Shown: in pieces, positions 11,045-20,929 of the stretch
Layout: each line of letters starts with the position of its first letter
Numbering within the stretch: position 1 is the first letter of the stretch
NCBI GenBank assembly: GCA_002633025.1
Contig: NMRB01001633.1
Span: 1 to 64,000 of the forward strand
Direction of reading: 5' to 3'
Length of the DNA: 64,000 nucleotides
Source of the DNA: Notospermus geniculatus
Lineage: Eukaryota > Nemertea > Pilidiophora > Heteronemertea > Lineidae
The notes under the pieces: generated by a model
The model's input: only the letters and a program-made list of their open reading frames with translations
Told to the model about the DNA's origin: nothing
The model's database searches: none
Program-made: the position numbers and the translations under genes

Positions 11045-11529
11045 TCTGGGTATCGATATTTCCAGGAAATATCGTGGGGACGCGGTAGCCCCAATTTGAG
11101 TGCAGAGGGCGGTATTGGATCAGACATCTACACTCAGGCGTGGCCGGCATGCACAGCCTGTTTCATGTGTGTATAAGGAGCAACCTTTGGAACGAGGTTG
11201 CAAAATTCCCAGCATGGCATTCCGTGAATCGTTACCTCGAAAGGCGTGCTACATGACGTGACGCCGTCATGTTTTGTTACTATTTTATAGACTGAGTACG
11301 GAGCGCTATTGGGTTGATGTAACTTGGGGATTTCAGGTCGGCTCAGGGAAGAACAAAATTTTATAGTATGTTTTGTTTTTCTTAACTCTTTTCACGTTCT
11401 AATATTGACGATAACCATTTCTTACCAATTTATGGTGATAACACTCATTATTATTGCTTATATCTTTTTTTGGCACTCAGTCCAAGTCAGTCAGTCCATT
11501 TGGACTCGGTCCATAGAATGGATACTACC

Positions 11530-12121
11530 ATTTGATTGATTCACCTCTTGGGTTGCCTATAACGTAGAAACCTGGCCATGCGCTAAAAAGTACTATGTTT
11601 ATCAAATTATTATCGTTCATCTGTCATCACTACAGTCCAAAAACTTCATGCTCGGTTAAACTATGATGGCTTGTGATTGGAACCCTCGTCCAACAGCGCC
11701 GTCTATTGATGATCCTTCACTTTTGCCGCCAATCATACCAGCGAGTGTTTATTTGGTCGATACCGCTGGCAACTGAACGCTCGGGACGAGCGCTGGTATG
11801 ACATAACGCCGACCACAGCCGTTGCAACGAACGACGTTAATTTTGTCGATCCTGGCGAACGTCTCACAGCCGTCTTGGCAACTTGGTCCTGTACATAAGA
11901 GAAAGAGACCTCCTTATAAATTCTCGAAAAGTTGTGGAGCAGTAACTGCAAGAAAGCTTCGTTACTGGACCCTTATACATGTATATGTTTATTTCGTAAT
12001 TTATCTAGTAGGCCTACATAAGTAAATTACAGATTAAGTGCAAAGGGGTGCATTTAGGCTACATGAAAAAGTGTGCAAGTGATAATGGAGCTACATGTAC
12101 TCAGCACCAGACGGCTCTTAA
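11530..12121. other. Intergenic, no gene recognised
   Basis: I see no exon, hairpin or repeat family here. It is the 3' flank of the 425-codon ORF on the opposite strand. Confidence 0.35.
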
Positions 12122-13399
12122 CTACATGTATTCTACCCATACCCTGGGTTGACGGCATCCCCATGCCTTGGGTCGATGACATCTCAAACCCTTGGGCAGA
12201 TGACATATTTGAACTGGGTGAACTCGTACCCATGACATATTCATTGTCATACCTTCGTCGTTGATCCCGATTCCCGCTGCAAACTGATGCGTGAGACCTT
12301 CCACGTCAGAGTCATCAGCTTTCACCCCAGCCGCCCCTTCCTGGGCCGGGGCGTGCTTCTCCCGAATTTCTTCATCTTTCACCGGGAAGGGCAGAAGGAC
12401 AGGTTCTCGATTTTCTCCGCTATGTTTGTAGGCAATGTAAAGTACGGAAGCAAATTGCGAAGGGGATCTCTTTGTTCTTCGTCCCGGCATCAGGGGCCGT
12501 TCAAGATGATAGCCGGCAAGTTGGTTTTTGTTAGAGTCACAGAGTAAACGTTTTATTTCTAAAATGATGTCTTGGTGGGTTTTAAATCCTCTCAGACATT
12601 CTGGTACATCGTCGTCCCTCATCACGGAAATCACCACCACCCCTTTGTAGCCGTTCTTGTTATAATATTTCCGTCCATTTTCAATGCCTGTGGTGTCCGA
12701 AGTAAAAGGATTCGTCCTTGGAATGTGAGACCCCACCACGATGGTTTTTCCAACTGCCAATACCAGTCGTTTCCCGGGGGACAAATCTTTTCTTATAATC
12801 TCACTGAACTTGGGCGATATTGAAATCTTGCTTTCGATCAGATCAGCGAGTGATCGAGTGAATTTGGAGAAAAGACTGTTTTTTATCGTCGTGCAATCGA
12901 GATGCAAGTCACACATCGTGATAGAAAGGCCATTGGTCTCACGTTCGACACCAAATTCCACCAACAGATAGAGGATTGAACCGTCGCCATCAACGGCAGT
13001 GCCACCACGTTTCGATAAACCATACAGAACGCTCCTTCCAACATAATTCATGTAATTGGCAGAAATTGCGAATCTTGATGGAATTTCGAGAGTTTTGAAA
13101 TCGGTAAAATGTATCATCTCACCATTCAAGCCCTCTCTAAATTTCTGTACGTAAACGCTGAACAGGTCGTGTTTATTCGAAGCAAGTCCAAACTTCATCG
13201 TCGCTTTCCGTTCCACCCATTCTTTGCTCAAATTCACTTCTTGGACAATTTCATCGACGATGACGCCGACGAAGCTGCCGTATGAATCGACGGCATAATG
13301 GTACTTCCCATCACGATAGGCCCAGCTGTCTTCAGACTGCAGTTCCTTGTCTTGGACGTCGATCAAGCAATCCAACAGATGAAGAACCTCGGAGTCCAT
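12122..13399 (-). CDS. Orphan intronless ORF, 425 aa
   Basis: A single uninterrupted ORF, by far the longest outside the spliced genes. ATG lies in a favourable context (gaaaaATGG), and no splice site is needed. The protein is soluble-looking with no signal peptide or transmembrane helix. It has an acidic N-terminus (MDSEVLHLLDCLIDVQDKEL), a mixed alpha/beta-like body with hydrophobic strands (KRLVLAVGKTIVVGS near residue 220; GVVVISVMRDDDVPECL near 260), a basic stretch PGRRTKRSPSQ near 325 and an acidic linker. The last ~38 residues are coded by imperfect repeats of a TGGGTNGATGAC-like word and may be non-native. I recognise no family. It could be a lineage-specific gene, a retrocopy or a captured element gene. 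It is flanked upstream by a foldback element (13459-13599). Function unknown. Confidence 0.6.
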   Translation of the reverse strand: MDSEVLHLLDCLIDVQDKELQSEDSWAYRDGKYHYAVDSYGSFVGVIVDEIVQEVNLSKEWVERKATMKFGLASNKHDLFSVYVQKFREGLNGEMIHFTDFKTLEIPSRFAISANYMNYVGRSVLYGLSKRGGTAVDGDGSILYLLVEFGVERETNGLSITMCDLHLDCTTIKNSLFSKFTRSLADLIESKISISPKFSEIIRKDLSPGKRLVLAVGKTIVVGSHIPRTNPFTSDTTGIENGRKYYNKNGYKGVVVISVMRDDDVPECLRGFKTHQDIILEIKRLLCDSNKNQLAGYHLERPLMPGRRTKRSPSQFASVLYIAYKHSGENREPVLLPFPVKDEEIREKHAPAQEGAAGVKADDSDVEGLTHQFAAGIGINDEGMTMNMSWVRVHPVQICHLPKGLRCHRPKAWGCRQPRVWVEYM

Positions 13400-13458
13400 T
13401 TTTCAATATCCCGTGTAGACTGTAACCGTATACAATAAAATGCGCACCAGATGCCTGT

Positions 13459-13599
13459 CGAGTGCCTAATCGTGGGGACGTGAATTCTCTGTGTTAAGAT
13501 ATAAGGCTGACCCTAACAGTCACCTTTCCCATCAGCCAATCATTCTACTCCTTTAGTGAGTAACATGTCTTCTGATTGGTTCCCACGATTAGTGGTGCC
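13459..13599. mobile_element. MITE family M2, copy 1
   Basis: Terminal CGAGTGCCTAATCGTGGG and an inverted CCCACGATTAG end. The interior (CAGCCAATCATTCTACTCCT, AAGATATAAGGCTGACCCTAAC) matches 53172-53319 in opposite orientation. Confidence 0.85.
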
Positions 13600-13885
13600 A
13601 TGAGAAATAAAGTGGCCTACGTGTATAACCTACATTATAGCAGAAATCAATAGTTATTCATTTATATTGTACTCACGTATATTCTACCATTATTGCGCGG
13701 CCGGCCACATTTGCGAAAGAATCGATACCGCTAGCCTACTCTGCACAGATGGCACTTCCTCGACACACCTATGTTCAATATTAATTTTGTCCCACAAAAC
13801 ACTTTTTTACCCAATTTGCATAATCTGATGAAGTCATGACCTAATAAAATGTTCATAAATCAAACGAGAGATGGTCTGAACATGC

Positions 13886-14090
13886 TGAAAAGTCGTGGCC
13901 CCTCGAGCTTCGATTGTTCGGCAACACTGAGGTATGCGGAACACTAGAAAAAGTTACACCTGTATCGTCCCAACTTCCCAGCACATGGATAAGCCCGATT
14001 GGCATTGTGATATTATTGCTTCACTTTGTGTGGATTCACCCGTTTTGAAGTAGGCCTACATGTATCCGTGAAATCGTGACTAGCTCCCTA
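13886..14090 (+). repeat. Dispersed repeat R1, copy B
   Basis: Second copy of the 1831-2038 repeat. It stops exactly where the TIR element 14092-15155 begins. Confidence 0.75.
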
Positions 14091-14091
14091 A

Positions 14092-15155
14092 GCCTCGCTT
14101 ATGTCGCCCTACGCTGTGATAGACATAGCGTCAACAAGTTGCAACTGATAACTTATGTCGCCACCGACTAAAAAAAACTCCGATCGGTCGCAACTACCTG
14201 GAACTAGTTTATCGCCGTCTTTTGAGTGCTTATGTCGACACAGATTTCTTTTGATTTTAGGTACATGTAACGTGGTGATTCGACGCTCCTTTGATCAGAC
14301 AAAATGGCGTCGTCAAGTTAGGTCACGTGGAATGTTAAGCGACTTTCATTGGCTGTCTTCTCAGTATACCGGTTCCTCAGGGGCGGATCCAGGGGGGTGT
14401 CCAGGGTGTCCGGACACCCGCCCTTTTGCTTAGGGTGCCCTTTTTTGAAAAGTGCATGTTTTTAAAATGTGTAGTTTTTAGCTGAACTGGGTGTTTTAAT
14501 TGCCCCATAGTATCCATTAGGAGCCTCAAGGGGCATCTGCGATAGTCCCAACTCCTTGCACTAGACAACATTGTGCTGCCCGGCCTATCACTAGTCTAAG
14601 CTGCATTTTTTAAAAATATATACTGGTTACTTTTGACGTACGTAGCCTTCACTTTGTTGTCCATTTTGACTATAAGTAAAATCCTCGACGCCACTCATGT
14701 CATAAAACCACACTTAATCACACAACTTGTTATGCCCTGAAATGCCGGGAAAATGCATCTGAGATCGTCTAGATTTTCAAATTTTCTGGGGGTGGCCCCC
14801 CAGACCCACCGTCGGCGCGCCTTCGGCGCGCATGTCGGGGGCTTCGCCCCCTCCTGAGGTGCCCCTTTTGGAATGTTTGGACACCCGCCCTTGCCAAATC
14901 CTAGATCCGCCCCTGTTCCTCGCTATCGTGGGCGCGCTTATGTCGACTATGATAAGCAGATACAGTTGTCAACTAGTCACTGAAGTTGAACACGTCCGAT
15001 TTTCAGGATCTGGATGTTTTTAGTTTGCAACTAGTTACTCGCTGACGCCCGAGAGCTTATGTCACCTAGTAGTTATGACTGATTAATTCCAACTACGCAC
15101 CGATTATCAGTTGCCAACTGGTTCTGACTGTACGTAAGGGCGACATAAGCGAGGC
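14092..15155. mobile_element. 1.06-kb TIR element with nested insertion
   Basis: Perfect 19-bp TIRs, GCCTCGCTTATGTCGCCCT and its complement at 15137-15155. Subterminal CAACTGATAA and CTTATGTCG words are repeated on both sides. No transposase is visible. A second element (14378-14915) is inserted within it. Confidence 0.85.
14378..14915. mobile_element. hAT-like non-autonomous element (538 bp)
   Basis: Ends CAGGGGCGGATCCAG and CTAGATCCGCCCCTG, the terminal motif common among invertebrate non-autonomous hAT elements. Inside, GGACACCCGCCCTT is present near both ends. It is flanked by TTCCT on both sides (14373-14377, 14916-14920). hAT elements normally make 8-bp duplications, so only part of the duplication is preserved or the class differs. 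Confidence 0.75.
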
Positions 15156-15847
15156 TTTATGCGGATGTCAGGTCGACCTTGCGATGGCACAGAACAGGCG
15201 CAGGCTGACTTTTCTGGATCACTTTGCGTCTGAGGCACGACACAGCGTGGAACAAATCAGTCGCCGATATGGTGATAAAGATCACGGATCGCAAGAGTTG
15301 AACCTATTCAACTTCTGTGTCATCCCGACGGTGACCTGAACACAGTTACGATTCCCTGCGCGTTGATGCTGCTTGTTCCACGATGAACGTACACATTTTC
15401 GTTTTGTGACCTGACCATGATTGTGACACCTGATGCCGACTCTTCCGTCGTAGCGTACGTAGGCAATCGCAGTGTGACCTGACATTAGACTGGTACCCGA
15501 TCCTAACTATTTTACATCGGGCTTTTGCATATGTTAGGACCGGGCGTGCCTACCGCCTTCCATTGGGAACGACCTGAGGCGAACTGCTTATCTGTCACTG
15601 GGCAGCGCATTTCACCTCGGACACAAGTCCAAGGCAGCCATATTGTTTATCAACAAACCCACGTTTACCGACCGTGGAACTATTTTGGCCGAATATTGGC
15701 CTGTTGAGAGATGTTCAACCTTATTTGCTGGATTATTTGAGCCATATTATATAATATTATATATAAACTTACCGGTATCTCACCCAATCTGCCGATTATT
15801 GATCAATAACGCAACGTTTTTGTGTACCCTATTTTGTTCGTGCGCAG

Positions 15848-16031
15848 GTGTGATGAGGCGAACCGCACAATTACCTTCAGAAACGAACGGCAATCGTTGC
15901 GCGTTCAAGATGGCTGCCTTGGACTTGTGTCCGAGGGGAAATGCGACCGTACGGAAATTGCCGAGCAGTTGCCTTCGGAAGTTCCGAATGACCGCCTTCG
16001 TGCCTCTGATTGGTCGGTGCTGGCGCAGGTG
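15848..16031 (+). CDS. Possible internal coding exon of unknown gene
   Basis: Bounded by acceptor gttcgtgcgcag and donor gtaagt, open throughout with a balanced composition (motifs CDEANRTITF, EIAEQLPSEVP, SDWSVLAQV). It ends in phase 0, which fits the phase-0 start of the first ANAPC1 exon at 17932. The peptide does not resemble APC1 to me and no in-frame ATG is present, so an upstream exon would be required. It also sits inside a TIR-bounded block, so exonised or captured sequence is an alternative. In another frame an AAGATGGC motif gives an ATG at 15910 that would leave the donor out of frame with 17932. Confidence 0.3.
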
Positions 16032-16273
16032 GTAAGTATGTGAACTATTATGTTCATAGATTTTCTATTTTTAACATGGAAAACCCCCGGCGTGATTGGT
16101 GAATTTCCTGGGTCAAAGGTCGGTCACCTTCAATCTGCATTCTGGTACGTCAGCCGTATTGAGAATTGGAATAAATTTACAAATATTTAAGTGACGTCAC
16201 TGTCAGAATTCCTCCACAAATGGCGGCCAAGACTGGTCGTACCATTCAAAAGCGACACTATCGGTAGGACCAG

Positions 16274-16946
16274 GGGCCATATGCATAAAACTTCCTTAAG
16301 TTAAGTGTAAACCTTACCCTTAAAGTCTAATGATTTCACTTTACCAAGTGCCATACTTAAGGTGTATGCATAAAACAAACTAAGGGCATACTCAGCTAAG
16401 GGCAACCCTTAACTAAAGTATTTAGGGGTTTCCCAGATTTCTTGAGTGTTATACTTAAGGAATGTTTCTCAAATGTAGGCTGCATGTACATGAACATGAC
16501 TGCAGGCAATGCTGTAATGCACATTTTAGTATGTTACATGTAGGAACTGTGTAAAGTGGCTATTAACGGTGGAAAACAAAAAAGAGGTTACCAAATTGGT
16601 AGGACAGAAAGAGGATACAGTGTACATGGTCTGTCAAATCAAAGTCCTTGGCACAGTTCAAGGTTATCCCACCCTAGCCTAGCACATAATTTCCCCGGCC
16701 TATTAGGCTGGTATGCATTAAAAAACAGCATGGATAGCATATTCCAACCTGTGCTTGCCACAACAGTGAAATTAAGGAGTCAGTTAAGGGAACTGTGACC
16801 ACACTTAGAGTTAAGGGTGATTTTGAGGCTTTCACTATTCCAAAGTAGCTTTCTGCATCTCCCTTAAGTTAAGATTTCCACTTTAGTGGTGGTTTGAGGG
16901 AATCCCTTGGGATTTTCATACTTAAGTAGTTTTATGCATATGGCCC
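16274..16946. mobile_element. TIR element nested in 15153-16974
   Basis: Perfect 19-bp TIRs GGGCCATATGCATAAAACT and complement, followed on both sides by CTTAAG-rich subterminal sequence. Non-coding. Confidence 0.8.
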
Positions 16947-17018
16947 TAGTCTAACTTGACATCCGCATAAAGCCGCTCTCACACGTGCGACAATTTGTAC
17001 GTTACGCGAATCGCAGAA

Positions 17019-17144
17019 TAGGGACTTCCGGCAAAGCTCCGTATCGTCGGTCCGTATGACGTATGACTTAAATAGAAAATGCATTAGCTCGATACGTCAT
17101 ACGTGATACGGACCGACGATACGGAGCTTTGCCGGAAGTCCCTA
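17019..17144. mobile_element. 126-bp foldback MITE
   Basis: Arms of at least 39 bp are perfect reverse complements (TAGGGACTTCCGGCAAAGCT...). The loop is short. Confidence 0.9.
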
Positions 17145-17455
17145 CTATCGCAGATTTGTCGCAGACGTATCGCAGAATTGTCGTAAACTTAACGATAATC
17201 AGCGTTTGTTTGCGTTCACTTGCGGTTGTTTGCGATAATCTGCGATTATACATGGGTGTCATCCCATTTCAATGGATGGGGCATTCTGTTCCATAACTGG
17301 AGAACTGCTTCATCAATCAAATTCACATGTCAGCTGAGCGCATCGCCCTTGGGCGACTTGTTCAGTTCTCCCAGTATCCAAAGACATCTTAAAGTAAGAT
17401 TAAAAAAGGGATCTTTTCAACCTTCTTGTGATCAGTTCTATTCACCTTCGATAAT

Positions 17456-17608
17456 AGGGAGGTTGAGATCAGCGACTTATCACGGATCCTTATACCGGTA
17501 CGTATACAGATAGAATTCTGTACGACGATGACAAATTTTGTGTACATTTCGATCCGTATACATATACGTATAAGGATCTGTGATATAAGTCGCTGATCTC
17601 AACCTCCC
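17456..17608. mobile_element. MITE family M3, copy 1 (intact)
   Basis: Ends AGGGAGGTTGAGATCAGCGA and TCGCTGATCTCAACCTCCC, arms about 35 bp. A second copy with an insertion is at 59850-60385. Confidence 0.85.
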
Positions 17609-17931
17609 AATTGATGAAGTTTGGAACTCTTATGTACATGTACGTTGAGCAAGCCTGGGTTTTGCCCTGTCTTGTTGTATTTCTTTTAATGTGAAGCTGT
17701 TGTTCGCCCATACTGTATTGACCTATTGACCTGCGGTGGTTCCTATTATTACAGGCCCAGTAAGGCTCCATAATAACAGAAAAGGGATCTTTCAACCTTT
17801 CTGAATTGGTTGTATGCACCCCGATTGACGAAATATCCAGAGGGAACTGGATGTCTACCTTCAGCGAGCCTGGATTCTGCAACATTTCCTTTCCAATAAT
17901 ACAATTTTATCACCCGAATTCTGTGTTTCAG

Positions 17932-20929
17932 GATTGGAATTACCTGATCAACTCGGACCACCATCGCTACATGATGTCTTCCCATGGTACAGTTCTTGGT
18001 CTCGATCCGCTCGCTTCCTCGTCATCGGCCCAGAAGGAGGAGACCAAATCCTGCGTTGATTCAACTGCCATTCTTTTTCCTCATGCACCTGCTGTTTTCT
18101 TCGCCATTCACTTGGTATACGAGGTGAGGGGATAGTTATGGGGTGTATTCGACTCCTGTGCTTATGTGTTCAGGTGCAGAGAAAGAACAGTGCTCGAAAA
18201 GTTCAGTTGTTCAAAGGTTTGGCTAAATGTCTACAAATTGGCTAAATGGCTAAATGTCTACAAATGTCTACAAATTTTCACAGCCAAATATCTATGATTG
18301 AGATACTGCCAATGGAAATAGAAAGGACTTATGGGATTAAAATGGTGAAAATCAAGGAATTTTTATAGCCAAATGGCAAATTTGACAAAATCCTTCATAG
18401 CCAATTTGGAAAATCCTGTAGCCAATGGCGATGAAAACAGCTACTTTTCGAGCACTGACGAAGATGAGAAAGATGCAAAGATGAGACAAATTACATGTTT
18501 GTTGAAACGTGTTTAGGCATTTATTTAGGATGGTGATTGAAATTTCGTCTTCACCTTTGTGGACTTCCTCGTTTATCTCCACGCTGTCGATTTCAGGAAT
18601 TAAAGCTCAACTCGCTCTATCACGAAGACTTAAAATCGTTATCACTGCTGCTGTTCCAACTTGCCAGAGATTTAAAGCTCTATGACTATGTCAAGATGTA
18701 CTGTAGGGAATACGCCGAGCTATCACAGTTGATGGATGAAGCTAGTCAGATCAGGGAAGGTTAGTTTCTCTTAAAAACTGAGCAGAAGAGATGACTCTAT
18801 ATTCCCTCATTTTGGTCTACAGGGTAGGCCAGAGAAAGTGTCCCTCGAACAGTAGCATTTCTATTGTTTCCCTATTGTTTGAGGGACTATTTCTCTGGCC
18901 CACCCTGTAGTACTGTCAAAATGTCAGTTGTCTTCTTTTGAGTTTTGAAATGCTTGGAATTTGTAACAAATTCAATGGTATTACCGATAGAATTCCTTTG
19001 ATAAAAGTTTTGGTGGAGTTTCCACCAAAATTTTTCCAGCTTCCAAGTGTATGTAGTGATTAAATTGGGGGGGGGGGGAGAGGGGAACTCAGAACTTGAA
19101 TTGTCAATTTGCAACATGTCATTTTCCATAGACTCTATCGGTCTAAATTGAATGTCACATGTTGAAGGACACTCTTGCAGCAGGCGATATTTGTGGTACC
19201 AGCCATCTCCTGAAATACATTACCCGTACGTTTTGGAAGTGAAGTCCAATTTCATATTACGTACTTCGTGGTTCATCAGATTTGCGAAAGCCCACTAATA
19301 TTTTACTCTGATTCTGATACTTCCATGTCTTTAGACCAGCTGAGGTTGCTGTCCATCCCTGCATTTATCCACAAAGAGCCTCCTAATATCTACATGTGGT
19401 TGTACAACTATATGAAAGGAATCGGTGTGGAACCCTTCCCCTATTTGCCTGCAGTCAGCAATAGGACCAGGAGCACCATATCAGTAAGTGTGAACTCGTA
19501 TATGTAGACTCATAACGTGTCAAGTTATTTTCCATGCCATTGCTAATTAATCCAAACTGTAAGCTGTATCAGTATATTGCTAAAATATCAACTGTACCAG
19601 TGTATTGCTAATTAATCTTAAAACATCAACTGAATATAGTTAATTAATCTAAAATATCAATTACAGTGAATATCACCAATTAGTTTCAAGATATCAACTC
19701 TATATCACTAATTAATTAAAAAATCAACTCTTTTTTTTGCTAATTAATAAAAATCATTTCTATGTTGCTACCGGTACCTAATTAATATAGAGATATCAAC
19801 TGTACATGTATATTGTTGATTATTTTAAAATTATCAACAGTGTATTCTTCTTCAGATATATGTGTCTTTCTTCTACAATGGAAGTGAAGCGAGTGTCCCT
19901 TGGGAGCGATTTTTGAAGAAAGTCCCAGGAGTGGGTCGGCGGCCTGATTTGGACGATTCGATCCTCTCCAGAAGTTACGTACCCAATCGCACGGCATCTT
20001 GTCATCAAAGGATGGTTCTGTTCATGACCGAAACAGGTCAGTGCAAATAACTGATGTTGTGTTTGTGGTCGGTTTTCAAACTGGCTGCAATGTTGTGGTA
20101 CACTGTAACTCAAATTTCTAACCCCTTTTGAAATTCAGGCCCAGGGTAAAATGTTCACAATTGCTATGTGCATTGCCATGCACTGACTGTACATTTTGTC
20201 CCACAAGACTGACTTTTCAAAGGGATCTCTTCTAGGGTTTTTGCCTCAGTTCCCTTGCTTGGGCCAGGTGTCAAAAGGTAGCCAGTTAGTGTTTGGAGTC
20301 CCTGTTTTTGTTTCTCACAGCCTTGTTGGTATAGTTTAACTTGCCTTAATGTCACCTATGTCAAGAGCTGAGTATGTTTCCTAAAAACAAATCTGAATTA
20401 GGGTACATGTACTCGCAATCTTCGAGGTACATGTACTCGCAATCTTCGAGTTAATCTACGGTTTGATGTTGTGTATTTCAGGCTTTACTCTAAAGGATTT
20501 AGAGTATCTACCATTTGGAGTTGCACTGCCGTTACGTGAAGCCAAATTCCAATGTCGAGTCAACCCACCTGCAGACTGGCCTGAACAAGCTTATGTGCTC
20601 GTAGGTTAGTAGATCGTCATTATTGTTTACTCTTTACTTCCCAAAAGAACTTTTTAAGGCAATGGCTTGAATTCAGCCTAAGGAGTTACTCCGCACATTG
20701 CATTTCATATAACTGAAATCAGCAGTACATGTATCTGTACTTTCCTGCATTCCTTCTCAAAATCTCTTAACACACAACTACTTGCTTTGCAGGACGTCAA
20801 GATTTGTCAAAGCAAGTCGGGAACAAATTGAAGATCGTGAAGCCGTCAACTATTGCAAGTCGTGACACGTCATGGCAGTTCAAGGCCACCAAAGAGGAGG
20901 ATGATGGGATGGATTGTCTCGATGAAAGA
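17932..20929 (+). CDS. ANAPC1: ANAPC1 exons 1-6 of window (middle region)
   Basis: These six exons encode residues 1-315 of the traced part. They include DWNYLINSDHHR at the start (the region after the propeller), LLFQLARDLKL, HKEPPNIYMWLYNY, EPFPYLPAV, the LPFGVALPLREA block and the acidic EEDDGMD loop before the PC domain. Exon 1 starts in phase 0 after a good acceptor (ctgtgtttcag), so a coding exon upstream is expected, but I could not identify one. Confidence 0.9.

Larger units (their letters stand above)
9301..11529. mobile_element. 2.2-kb TIR element with nested palindrome
   Basis: Ends are inverted copies of about 50 bp: GGTAGTATCCATTCTATGGA CTGAGTCC... at 9301 and its reverse complement ending at 11529, with a few mismatches. 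No transposase ORF is visible. It encloses the perfect hairpin 9417-9453, a 42-bp tandem duplication and the 584-bp palindrome 10461-11044. Probably a non-autonomous DNA transposon later invaded by another element. Confidence 0.7.
15153..16974. mobile_element. 1.8-kb TIR element carrying a possible exon
   Basis: Perfect 18-bp TIRs, GGCTTTATGCGGATGTCA at 15153-15170 and the complement at 16957-16974. It shares three bases with the previous element's end, so the two abut. It contains the splice-bounded ORF 15848-16031 and the nested element 16274-16946. Confidence 0.75.

Noticed and set aside
10412-11150. ORFs of 90-105 codons on both strands giving the same peptide
   Set aside because: They are the two arms of one palindrome; identical frames on both strands follow from the inverted repeat.
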